Notes under the pieces: generated by a model
Seen by the model: only the letters and a program-made list of their open reading frames with translations
What the model was told of the DNA's origin: nothing
Databases searched by the model: none
NCBI GenBank assembly: GCA_034769895.1
Contig: CM068371.1
Span: forward strand, 399,543,469-399,607,468
Length of the DNA: 64,000 nucleotides
Reading direction: 5' to 3'
DNA from: Magicicada septendecula
Lineage: Eukaryota > Arthropoda > Insecta > Hemiptera > Cicadidae
Translations under genes and position numbers: made by a program
Shown: positions 1-10,122 of the stretch, in pieces
Layout: each line of letters opens with the position of its first letter
Numbering within the stretch: position 1 is the stretch's first letter

Positions 1-795
1 AAAGTTTCAATTAAAAACCTTGTTGATACTGTACAAGAAAAGTTTTAATTAAAAATCTTGTTGATTACCTCTCTTTCTGCGAAATAGTTCTATATTAGTT
101 ATGTTATAGTCGTGAATGAATATATCAAGTGCATTTAGTATGTATTTTAATTAAGTATAATTGTATATTTTTTAATATAACCAAATGTTGAATAAGTATA
201 TTTATATAGGCCTACAGCACAACTAATTACAAAGCATGAAATAATATTTTCTGGTTTTCTCAATCCGGTCGGTGAAGTGGGCGTATTTCCTTTGGGATTA
301 GAACAGGCAATTCACCTATTCCATGATAGAAGAAGTTGTATCTAATATGCACAATTAATAATACAATTAATTCAAATCGATGCACATTAAATTATCTATG
401 GGTTCGTAAGTTAAATACCGATTTCGATGGTTAGAAACTAAATGATTAAATTGTCATCAAATTGAAATTTCGAATTCAAATTGTAGTTTAAATGTTAAAT
501 TTTATATTTCTGATGATGATGGTTTACAACAATTTTTATACAAATAATCTCTTTACAAAATAAAATGTATTCTTGTTGCATAGTCAGCATATGTTAGATT
601 TATTTGCAATTAGTTGTGTCAATATTATGAACAATGCAAAAATGATTCGGGTATAGGCCTACATGAAATTTAAACAAAATCTTCATCTTGAACTGAAATA
701 TAATAAAATGTGTACGGTATTATACTGCTTCCGTCTTCAACCTCTGCCTCCTTCATTTATTTCATCTTTTCTTTGTATTCCGATATTTACTAATT
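1..795. other. AT-rich intergenic DNA, nothing recognised
   Basis: No open frame with a recognisable motif, no terminal repeats and no RNA fold that I could support. It is simple AT-rich sequence. Confidence 0.6.
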
Positions 796-829
796 ATAAG
801 CATAATACTACTGAATCGGAAAACTACTG

Positions 830-872
830 AGCCTTCGACGAAGCTTGTAATAAGCGAAAACTAGTTCAGGCT
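830..872 (+). ncRNA. Degenerate hammerhead-ribozyme-like motif in PLE end
   Basis: Stem I AGCCT (830-834) pairs perfectly with AGGCT (868-872). The core reads TCGACGA where CTGANGA is expected, so both the C and the following T have changed. One extra A is followed by an imperfect stem II (843-855), then GAAA at 856-859. Stem III is the palindrome AACTAGTT (859-866), with C867 at the cleavage position. Best read as a decayed relative of 29175-29217. Self-cleavage is not expected with this core. Confidence 0.6.
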
Positions 873-938
873 ACAAGGAAAAATTTTATATTTTTACCAA
901 CAAAAAACTTTGTGTTCCGAGTCAATAGTATTATACTT

Positions 939-1242
939 CTTCTTCTATGGTATCACAGTTCGAAGTCGAACCTTAGCCTCCATAATCCTCCTCCTCCATT
1001 TTTCCCTGTCCTTGGCGATCGATGTCCATTGTTTTATTTTAAGTAAATTATCAGCATCCCTCGCCACTGCGTCAATCCAGCGTGTCCTGGGTCTTCCGAC
1101 AGATCTGACTAAACAGTACCTTCCTAGGTATTCGATTATCTTCCATCCTAATGATGTGTCCTGCCCATTGCAATCTATGCAGTCGGATGGTGGTGGCCAG
1201 ATCATTGTCTTTATACAGCTTATAGAGCTCCTCATTGTGACC
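939..1242 (-). pseudogene. Non-LTR retrotransposon C-terminal tail fragment with target duplication
   Basis: The minus-strand frame contains VGRPRTRWIDAVARDADN, then DREKWRRRIMEAK. This is the characteristic C-terminal tail (GRPRxRWxDxV...DRxxWRxxI.EAK) of insect endonuclease-reverse transcriptase non-LTR elements. Only this tail is present, so the copy is strongly 5'-truncated. GTATTATACTT occurs on both sides (928-938 and 1243-1253), an 11-bp target-site duplication inside the older PLE fragment. On the element strand the 3' end finishes in an AGAAGAAG-like run, as in families with microsatellite-type tails. The exact clade cannot be settled from this piece. Confidence 0.75.
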
Positions 1243-1300
1243 GTATTATACTTATAATTAGTTAATCAACGGAAACGTCACGGACAACAAGATCCAAGAA

Positions 1301-2204
1301 TTGAGATATTTCTTATTTCTGTTTAATTACAAACCAAAATTTGTTTTGATACCTTGGTCTTATGCACCCTTTCTACATGGTCTGTCCAATCCTGTCTGTA
1401 GCTTTACCTTGCTATTCAATTTATACTGGTAAATTGTAAGAAAGACCCTTTCATAATTTGTTAGTGGGTTCTCCATGATACTCTAAGTGTGGAACTTAAA
1501 ATCCCATTTCACTACCCTGTTTTGGCTATGGGACTTTGCATTCAGCATCCCAAGTATCAATGGCATAAAGGTCGCATAGCACTGACGTCACCTTATAAAT
1601 TTTCAATAGAGAATTAAATGAATGGCTTGGCACAATTAGTTGATCATCCACTTCTAGCTTACACGTTACAGGAAAGTAATCTTTAACAGCAGTTGACTTA
1701 GTCTTCATAACAGAGATTTCCATTTGTTCCTCTCCTGTTAATTGTTTCAGAACACATTGTTTGGACTAAATGTATTGCCCTGTGTAGTGAGCATCCTGTC
1801 GCTTCCCTATGTTTATCAACCTCTAGTCCTTTCCTTCTAATACGAATGTTTCCATTTCATCCGTGCTTCTGGTCTCTTGTCCTGAGTATCTTAGGTATGC
1901 CTTCTTAATCTGTTTTAGTAATCTACTTTTTTTCCTGTAGTTTTGTAACAGGGAAGCACTCAGTCTGTGTTATAGCCATGGAAATCTGAGAATAATTCTG
2001 TAGACCCATCCCTTAGCAGCTAGAGCCCCTTGTGATCTGTCTTGTTTCAATGTCCAAGGTAAAATTTCAGACATTATTAGCCTATACCTTATTATTAATA
2101 ATTATACTTTACATAAATTATTATACTATGGCTGATTAGAAATATTACAGTATTAATCAAAATGGCGTTTACTATCTTCAAACTGATTTGAAAGTTACTA
2201 GGGC
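1301..2204. other. Unassigned DNA before the hAT insertion
   Basis: A 65-codon minus-strand frame at 1526-1723 has slightly less AT-biased composition than its surroundings, but shows no motif I recognise. It may be a relic of a repeat. I see no terminal repeats or RNA gene. Confidence 0.4.
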
Positions 2205-2449
2205 AGTATACACAGTGCCGGATTTAAGATTTTTGAGGCCCTAGGCCAAGTTTTCTGAGCCCCCCCCCCCTCCAGGCTGTGACTTTGAAGTAATATATAT
2301 GTACTGCAGAAGTAATTTCATGTCAGATTAATGATATCAAATTTAAAACCAGTAGACTACTATAAAAAAGCGTGCTTTCATTTAGCAAACTTTTTCAAAA
2401 TATTAAGAACCATGCAAAAGAATTGAGCAAATTAATTTATTTTTTAAGT

Positions 2450-4909
2450 TGTAACGCAACAGAAATGCGGTCCTCAACGTTACATAAATAGAATATTAGC
2501 AAAATAATAAGTAAATAAATATTTAACTCCCATGATAATGCAAAGGTCTAATAAATACATTTATAATTATGTAAAAATGAATAAGGATGCAAGGTAGGGA
2601 TAACAATAAAAAACAAACCTGTAAAATAGACAATAGTAAGAAATCCATGTTCAGTGAAACGTAAATAAATCTAATGTACTGATAAGAATTGTAAAAAAGA
2701 AACCAATACAGAAAATGTCAAAGTAAATGACAGTGAAATTAGATAAAAGCGAGACAATAATTTACATTACAGTAATAGAAAGTAAGGATTCTGAATTGAA
2801 TGATGTTATTTTGTTACCATGAATGTTATGTTAAAGTTTGTGTTAGATTATGCAAATTACTTGTTAAAGTAATAGAAAGTAATGAAGCAAAATGTGTTAT
2901 TTGATTACTGTTACAGAAGGGTGTAGGAAAGCAATTAATTAGTGTTAATGGATCTCAATTTTCTTATATGTGATCCATAGATCAAGATAAAATTGTTATT
3001 AGTTATAAAAAGAATAATTATTTGTGTAAATGTTAATAGTTAAGGTTTGATTATATGTATAAACTTATGTAAAAAGGCTATAGTTGTTCACCAGTTATAA
3101 TCAAAGGTAGGTCCATATACAATAAAAGGCCTAACAGCCAATAACACTATATAACAACTCATAACATGAAGGTTAGGTACGGAAATTAATAATACTTAAT
3201 GAATACAGTTTAAAGAGCTAGGAAAAACATTTGATAAGTAATAATATATAAAAAACCAACTCAATTTAAACAAATTACGATAATGCCATAGTGCAATGAT
3301 ATCGATTGATAACGTTTGATAACGAAAAAAATAATAAATATAAAAAGAAACAGACTAAGATCAAAAAACCAGCAGAATATATGTAGAAATTAGTAAACAA
3401 ACTATAAATAAAGTTATATTCCGATATGATGGAAGTTTAATAAGGAATGGAAGAAAAATATATGAAATAATCACTATATACAAAACACTGAAAAAGAATA
3501 AAAATAAATTTGTTGCTAGGGACAACAGAAATGAATATAAGTTGTTGATTTTAATTATTGCTTTTTATGATCTGAACGTGATGAGATAAAAACCCAGAAA
3601 AATTGGTTAATATAACTAAAAAATATTCTAATACATGTCAATACAGTTACTAATCACAATATATTAATAATTGTCTGAATTATATCAACAAAATTTAACC
3701 AAATTATATAATGGTATGGTCTCAAAATAATAAATAATTGAGTTCCACAAGGAAGGACTTGAATTGTCCAATATCAGAAAAAGAATTAATGAAATATTAA
3801 TCCAATATAAAGAGTCAACTGTGTAACGAACTAATACTACACACCACATTGAAAATCCTAACCTTTTAAATACATGGAACATCACTAGTTACTTCATACG
3901 AGAGAAGAACGTATTTGGATCCAGAATTTGCAGAAGAACAACCACCAGTCTGGCCGTAAATAAACCAAGGGAGCTGTATTTCCGAGTTAACCAGGACAAG
4001 GATTCCAATTTATTGAACCGCAGAAAAGAATAAAGAACATCATATCCATTCTGAGCGACATGAGGTTAACAACCAACTGCCTACCCGAGTTGCTTCGTTC
4101 TAAGTCTGGTAAATTACAATTATATAAATCATATTAAACAACACAACACTTCAAATTTGTAATATCTTGCATCCTTATCTATGTATTTTTAATCTTCCCC
4201 ACAGTTACAAGAACCTTCACACCCTGAATTAAATTAATTATAAAAAAAACAAAATATATAACTGAATCTAAAATAGAACATTGGACCGAACAATAATCGA
4301 TTCACGCAACATATAGCCTTTCGTATGCCAGTTAGAACCAATCTTATTTAATGTTAACGGAGTGAATTAATAAAGAAACGTTGTATAATTTAAAGATCTT
4401 ATTATTTGGGGTATTATTTAATGAGTTGGGAATAAAAAGTAACAGACTAAGTGTATAATAATTGGTTGCCGTAAACGGTGAATTAACCTATACGTTTTGT
4501 TGCTCCGGAACTGCAGCGCTTGTTGCGGAATTCTCTGACACCAAAGAGAAGAGCATTAAATACGAAATTTCAATAATTCTCTGCAAGGTATACTAGGGCT
4601 GAGCGAGATTTTAGAATAAAACACTAATTATTTAAGTTACAGTCACACTAACACTGGTATTATAATTAGAGAGATAAGTTAATAGTAATTAACGAGATTA
4701 CTATATCCCACAACTCCAGATATCTCAGAAATTGAATTAAATTAACACAATCAAAGGAGGAGAGACAGAGAAGCATACCCGTTCTTATTAACAAATTGGC
4801 TTACATTGCGTGACAAGAACGAGAAGCACATACTCGTTTATTCACAAATTGACGCCGGCAACATTGGGGCGGAAAGAACGAGAAACCCGCAATACGTCGT
4901 CTATTCACA
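2450..4909 (+). repeat. 5' long terminal repeat, 2460 bp
   Basis: It runs TG...CA and matches the 3' LTR base for base apart from scattered substitutions and the PLE insertion. Removing that insertion and its duplication (448 bp) from the 2908-bp 3' LTR gives exactly 2460 bp. A 66-codon minus frame occurs identically in both LTRs (3685-3885 and 15640-15840) but is just repeated sequence. Promoter and polyadenylation positions should lie in here, but I cannot place them. Confidence 0.95.
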
Positions 4910-4912
4910 AAT

Positions 4913-4923
4913 TGGCGCTCAAC
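4913..4923 (+). promoter_or_regulatory. Primer-binding site, probably tRNA-Lys
   Basis: TGGCGCTCAAC begins 3 nt after the LTR's terminal CA. It matches TGGCGCCCAAC, the complement of a typical animal tRNA-Lys 3' end, at 10 of 11 positions. The tRNA identity is recalled from general knowledge and not searched. Confidence 0.7.
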
Positions 4924-5504
4924 TAGTGTAGGGCTTAAGTTAAGTAACTATAAATATATTAATATTACTTAACCAGAGCAGGCAACTGTGGGAGAATAAA
5001 CATGCATAATACCAGAGGTAGATCAAAGATGAGGGCAGAAGATACGGAGAAGGAAGAAGGTGAACAAGGACAAGAAATAGAAGTAATCACAGATAGTGAA
5101 ATGGAACAACAGACATACGAAATAGCGGAAACTGAAATAATTATGGACAAGGAAAGGGAACCAGTTGGAGAAGAGGCCCAAGGGGACCAAATAAATAAAG
5201 CGGGAGCCAGAGAAATACCAAGTTGGCAGGAGATGATGAAATTTATGGCAGAACAAAGCCGACAAAACAATGAAACTTTAATAAGACAAATGAAAGAGGA
5301 AATTAAGGAAAACTCAAGGAAAACAAATGAGGAAAACAAGGAGAATTTTAGGAAAATAAATGAGGAAAATAAGGAAAACTCAAAGAGACTGGAGGAAAAA
5401 TTCGATAAAACAAATGAGGAAATTAAAGAAACCTCAAAACTAATGAACGAAAAGTTCGATAAGAATAACGAAAGATTAAACCAAATTCACGAAAGGTTAG
5501 ATAG

Positions 5505-7757
5505 TGTAACGCAACAGAGTTGAGGTCCCCCAACGTTACATAAAAATTGAATGAAACATGGTCAAGGACCATACCCTGAATTAAGGTTGCTCAGTAGTTA
5601 ATGCATCTGAGAAGTACCTCAAGTCAAAAGAGGCAATAATTAATGTTAAAAAAAAAAAAAAACCATACCAATTAATAGTTAAATATAATAAATTATGCTT
5701 GTTTTATACTGTAACATGTTAATGTTTACAGAATATTTATGTTATATTTTGAGAATGGTAGAAATGAACTGATGTTGTTTAATAGTAATACTTCATCAAA
5801 GATTATGGTTGTATTTATGTTAAATTTGTCTTTAGACAAGCAAGTATAGTTACCAGTGTTAGGCATTATACTAAGTTCTAAGTATTGTCTAAAGTTGAAT
5901 AATACTGTTGTTTTAATTAATGTTTGTAAACTTGGCCAGGAGGGCGATCAGTGTTCAATGTTTGACAAGTAGTTTGGACAATTATATTATAAACTAATGA
6001 AGGGTTCCAGAACCAGTTAATTGATGTAATAAAGTAACCACCAGAAAGTTAAAATTAATGTAATTAAATATTAACCAATAATTAATTGTACAGTAGGTCA
6101 GGTAAAAGAAAATTAAGTTAAAGAACCAAATAATGTTATAACGGTTGTAAGAAAATCTATAGGCCTAAATTCTATATTTGTGAAAGGAAATTAATACCTT
6201 TTTAAGAAGTCCAGTCCAACGAAACTCTGGTAAAACATTTACTGTTTAAGAAGGAAGGTTAGGGGAGAATTTTAGGTAATTTAATGTTAATCCAAGCATG
6301 GAGTATTTTATTGGAAAAGAGTAGTAATATTCTATAATGCCGGCTCAAGGATATTTAGAAAAGGTGGTTGTTAAGGCAACTGAAATGGACATGAGTTGTT
6401 GATTTTGAATCATTCGTTCTGATTGTTACAAGCTATTAGGTTGAGATGGGCAGATACATTTAACAAAAATTGAATAATAAATTCGGAAGAAAAATGAATT
6501 AAAATTTAAAAAAACCTTTAAAACATACTTTTATCATAATACCAATGAGTAATAAAATTAAATAACCTTCCAAATTGTAACTGAATACATTTAAAAAGAA
6601 TTGAAAACCTCTCACCTCATTCACCAAATAATTCCGCTGGATTCGGTATTAAACCAACTCCTTCTACAAACAGAAGATCAGTTAAGAGAAAAAGCCCGAA
6701 CTAACGGAATTATTGAAAATACAAGAAGACCTAGTTTGGCAGAGTTAACCTTCACTGGCAGCAGAAGAAGCTGGGATCCTATTTTCATTTCACCGGGACC
6801 GAGAATTATCAAGATCATAGAAGAAGATCAGAAGTCCGAAGAATTCCTGAGAGCTTCCCACAATCTCTCCACAATCAATTTTATTAAAGGCAGAACACTT
6901 TTACTGGATGAAGATAAGTTAAGCTGAGCCTTGGCAACTGTTTACAGATGTCCACAGCCAGTCGAAGCTTTCGTCGACTCGGTAAAAAAACAACCTATTT
7001 TAATTTCACTATATTTAGAGTAAATAATTTTGTTTTGTAATACTTGAGTAACCTTAATTATGCATTTTACCTGGCCTTACTAATGGTTTCAAGAACTTTA
7101 CGAACCCTGGGATAAGAACTATTTATTATTATTTTTCATTTGTATAAGTCTATGGAATTGGATTGATTAATAATCGATATATTTTTGTGTGATCGATTTG
7201 ATTATATTGTTATTTTGGAAATAACGGGTACTGTGAATTAATAGATAAAATTAATAAAGGATCTTGATTGTATGAGATAATATTTGAAGTTATTGCAGAA
7301 TAGATACTATAAGTAGTGGTGGTAATAATTTACAATAAAAGGTTTATTCAAACCCGATGAACAACTAACCTATAAGTACGCTTATTACAAGTGGCAGCGC
7401 TAAATACTTACAGCTGGTGGAACGGGAGATCGCGGAACTAGCGTGTTTTCAGTGCAAACTTTGAATAGAATTTCTTAACGTCGAGTGACTAGGGTTGACA
7501 AGAATATTCATTACATTCAGTTAATACACGATACATATCGTTAATATCACCCAACTACTGAATACTAAGTTAGATCTATATCGTAGTATGATTATAAGTT
7601 AAAAAAAACATTATTATAATTATATTTGTCTAATAACATATTTCCAGGAGGTTTCATCGGTCACAACCGAAAGATATATTTATTAATAACACATTAATTA
7701 AACCAGGTGACAACATTTTAATTGTTACGAATCGCCACCTTCAACGAGTTCGTTACA
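5505..7757. mobile_element. Solo LTR of a related gypsy-type family inside gag
   Basis: It starts TGTAACGCAACAGAG and ends GTTCGTTACA, flanked by ATAG on both sides (5501-5504 and 7758-7761). Its first 40 bp clearly resemble the host element's LTR (CAACGTTACATAAA shared) and weaker similarity recurs inside, but length (2253 bp) and most of the sequence differ. It is therefore a sister family and not a self-insertion. There is no internal domain, so it is a solo LTR left by LTR-LTR recombination. A 108-codon frame at 6601-6927 is open but has no motif I know and begins with a non-ATG codon. Confidence 0.9.
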
Positions 7758-9231
7758 ATAGGAATGATGAGGGTTTAAAACAAATGAAGGAAGACATCCT
7801 ACAAATACATGAAGAAAATTTAAGGCAGATTAATGAAAAAATTGAGAATATTCATGTGACAATTAACCAGAAGGTGGACCAAAATAATGAGGAAAGAAAA
7901 TTAGAAATAGCCAAAATAAATGAAGGGTTAGAAAAAACTAACGAAACGGTAGTACAGGTTCGTGAAGAATTACAAAATAAAATTAATGACATAAAAATCG
8001 AGAGTAAAACAATGGTCGAAGAAATCCAACAGGAAACTGTCGGAAAATATGAGCAAATTAAAAACGAAGTACATCAGGTACGGGAGGAGAATAAGGAAGG
8101 GATTATGCAAATACAGACAGACATGGGTGAACGACTCGAAAGAGTATATGGCAATTTAAACAATATGGAAGGTCAAATTAACACAAGTAAAAATAAAATA
8201 GAGGAAATTAGTAGACGCGAACTACAGTTATAAGTAGATTCATGGCAGGATAGGACATGCCAGCATAGTCATACAAATAACCACGATAACCGGGAGTCGA
8301 TTAATTTTCGCAATTACAAGCGTAATCCGATGGAATTTTTAAAGAGGTTGGAAGAGATGATTGCAAGAAATAGAGAAAATCGCTGGAGTATTATACGCGG
8401 TATGGTTGATGAGACATTTAAGGATACCTATGATAATTGGTGGACAGCGGTGTGCCCGGATATACCGGACATGACCGAATTCAAAAAACAATTTAAAGAG
8501 AAATGTTGGTCGGAGTCGACCCAGAACATGATTAGAAATAATTTGAGCAACGGCCGATACGAAACGAACATAGGACAGTCTCCTACTTCATACTTCCTCG
8601 GAAAAGTATGCATGGCACGGAATTTAGAGCCCAGAATTCCCGAAGAATGTTTGGTGATACAGCTATCCTACCATTATGAGGAAGGGATAAAGAATGCACG
8701 TATGTGTAGCCAAATCAAAACGATTTCAGCCATGGCCAAATTCCTTGAGAATTATGAGCACGAAAATCAATATCAAAGAAACAGAATGTTAAATTATAAA
8801 TACCAGAAGTATAGTAATAACAAGCCTTTCAATTCCCATAATAATGATCACCATCGACCCGCTCAGAACGTTAACGCAAATAGGACACAGAACGATCACT
8901 CGAATAATAATACCAGGAATTATAATTATCGTGGCAATAATCCTTATAATTACCGCGACAGTCGCAATAATAGAGGAGATGGGGACAGACGACCCAATAA
9001 TTATAGACACAATGTTAATTATATTTATTCCAGACCTCAAAACAATCAGCGGCGGTATTACCCAAGGAATCACCGATATGACAGTCATTATAATCAATCC
9101 CGGCGTGAAGACAACTATCAACCTGAAAGAAATTATAGGACAGCGGAACCTAATGCAGAGGACCGCACCGAACCTGTACAAAATCAACCTAATAACACAA
9201 ATGAAAATAGAGAAGATGGGGGAAGCCCTCA

Positions 9232-9238
9232 TTTAAAC
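9232..9238 (+). promoter_or_regulatory. Predicted -1 ribosomal frameshift site, gag to protease
   Basis: TTTAAAC sits in the correct X-XXY-YYZ phase of gag (..T TTA AAC) and is followed at once by the gag stop TAA. Slipping back one base enters the protease frame, which is open through this point and has no nearby ATG start. TTTAAAC is among the most efficient known -1 slippery heptamers. I did not work out a downstream stimulatory structure. Confidence 0.8.
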
Positions 9239-9249
9239 TAATAAAGGCA

Positions 9250-10122
9250 GTGAAAAACGACGAATACCCTTCACTGAACCGTAATCTTGGGGAACAACGA
9301 CTTGTAAATAAAACTACGAATAATAATACCATAACTATAATCAATAACCACTATTTAAAAAATATTAGAGAAGATTTATTGGAAGAGGATAATAATCATG
9401 TACACAGTAATAGTAACAATGAAATTATATATATAACAGCCAAATTAAATGGAATACCATCTACCATAATGATAGATACTGGATCCAACATCTCGTTGAT
9501 AGATAGTACTGAACTGGAAAAAATACAGCGAGAAGGCCATTTGCCCATACCTACCTTACCTGTTAATAATGTGATAATTATTGGAGCCACTGGACGGCAA
9601 AATAAAACAGTTAAAAAACAAGTATCGCTCGATCTTACCAATAATAATATAACCATACCAATAGGATTCTTGGTCGCAACGGGATTACCGTTCAATGTAT
9701 TGATTGGATGCGATATATTGCGACAGCATTCTGCAGTAATTGACTTACATAAAGGCATAATATCTTTAACATCCGAAGAAGGATTATGGACAGCCGAATT
9801 GGTAGATGCTAATAGAACCGTTCCAGTTAACAACAGATGTCAGGCCATAAAAAGCTATTTTTGTAAGAAAAATAAAATACAAGAAGTCATTCAATATGAG
9901 GACGACGATCCCGAACTGTGGCAGAGTAAGTTGGAAGAGATTCGAGAATTCCAAAGGGAAAAAACTTGTCGACAAGTAAGTAAGGTACAGGCCGAAAATT
10001 TAATTAAAATATATAATAAATACAAACACATATTCTCCAATGCTCCAGGTAAAGTAAAAGGCTATCAGTGTGTGATAAATTTTAAAGAACAGTGGACTTT
10101 CGTAGAAAATCCTACCCAATAG
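9250..10122 (+). CDS. pro: Retroviral-type aspartic protease domain (pro)
   Basis: The catalytic triad is in MIDTGSNISLID (D76-T77-G78 counted from 9250). ATG-type flap residues (IIGATGRQ) follow, then the hydrophobic segment VLIGCDILRQHSAVIDL. That is the order of a pepsin-like retroviral protease monomer. The usual start would be a GTG at 9250. I infer instead that the protein is made by -1 frameshifting from gag, because the frame is open back through the TTTAAAC site. After the protease the frame runs into the region before the RT (YQCVINFK) and ends at TAG 10120-10122. RT homology continues in the -1 frame, overlapping by about 34 nt. Confidence 0.9.
   Translation: MKNDEYPSLNRNLGEQRLVNKTTNNNTITIINNHYLKNIREDLLEEDNNHVHSNSNNEIIYITAKLNGIPSTIMIDTGSNISLIDSTELEKIQREGHLPIPTLPVNNVIIIGATGRQNKTVKKQVSLDLTNNNITIPIGFLVATGLPFNVLIGCDILRQHSAVIDLHKGIISLTSEEGLWTAELVDANRTVPVNNRCQAIKSYFCKKNKIQEVIQYEDDDPELWQSKLEEIREFQREKTCRQVSKVQAENLIKIYNKYKHIFSNAPGKVKGYQCVINFKEQWTFVENPTQ

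Larger units (their letters stand above)
828..1300 (+). mobile_element. Penelope-like element 3' end fragment, split by a non-LTR fragment
   Basis: The stretch from about 828 to 938 matches the 3' end of the PLE copy at 29175-29290: hammerhead-like segment, then AACTTTGT and a GTATTATACTT-like stretch. The match resumes at 1254-1300 with TTAGTTAATCAACGGA and AACAAGATCCAAGAA, as at 29288-29330 and 25551-25582. The interruption (939-1242) is flanked by an 11-bp direct repeat, so this was one PLE end later hit by a retrotransposon. No coding part of the PLE is present. Confidence 0.7.
5002..9241 (+). pseudogene. gag: gag of the gypsy-type element, broken by a solo LTR and an ochre stop
   Basis: The ATG at 5002 opens a charged protein whose residues about 60-170 are a heptad-like, Glu/Lys/Asn-rich coiled coil (repeated NEENKEN-type units). 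The frame is cut at 5505 by a foreign solo LTR. The insertion plus its duplication is 2257 bp, so translation resumes out of phase in position, but excising it leaves the original frame intact into 7762-8230. An in-frame TAA at 8231-8233 then stops it. The same frame is open again from 8234 to 9238, covering a Ty3-type gag core (NWW...F..QF and LSYHYEEGI regions). An Asn/Arg/Tyr-rich basic tail without CCHC knuckles follows, which may replace the usual nucleic-acid binder. It ends at TAA 9239-9241, directly after a slippery heptamer. Confidence 0.85.

Noticed and set aside
1526..1723. Host protein-coding exon
   Set aside because: Open frame with somewhat higher GC, but no splice sites in phase with a partner and no recognised domain.
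64..2200. tRNA or SINE promoter boxes
   Set aside because: No A-box/B-box pair at correct spacing was found here or, by quick reading, elsewhere in the window.
3685..3885. 66-codon minus-strand frame, identical at 15640-15840
   Set aside because: It repeats only because it lies in both LTRs.
6601..6927. 108-codon frame inside the solo LTR
   Set aside because: Non-ATG start, no motif, no matching frame in the host element's LTR; treated as chance.
8789..9236. Long frames opposite and overlapping gag
   Set aside because: Shadow frames produced by the Asn/Tyr-rich, AAT-rich coding sequence; Ile-rich translation without motifs.
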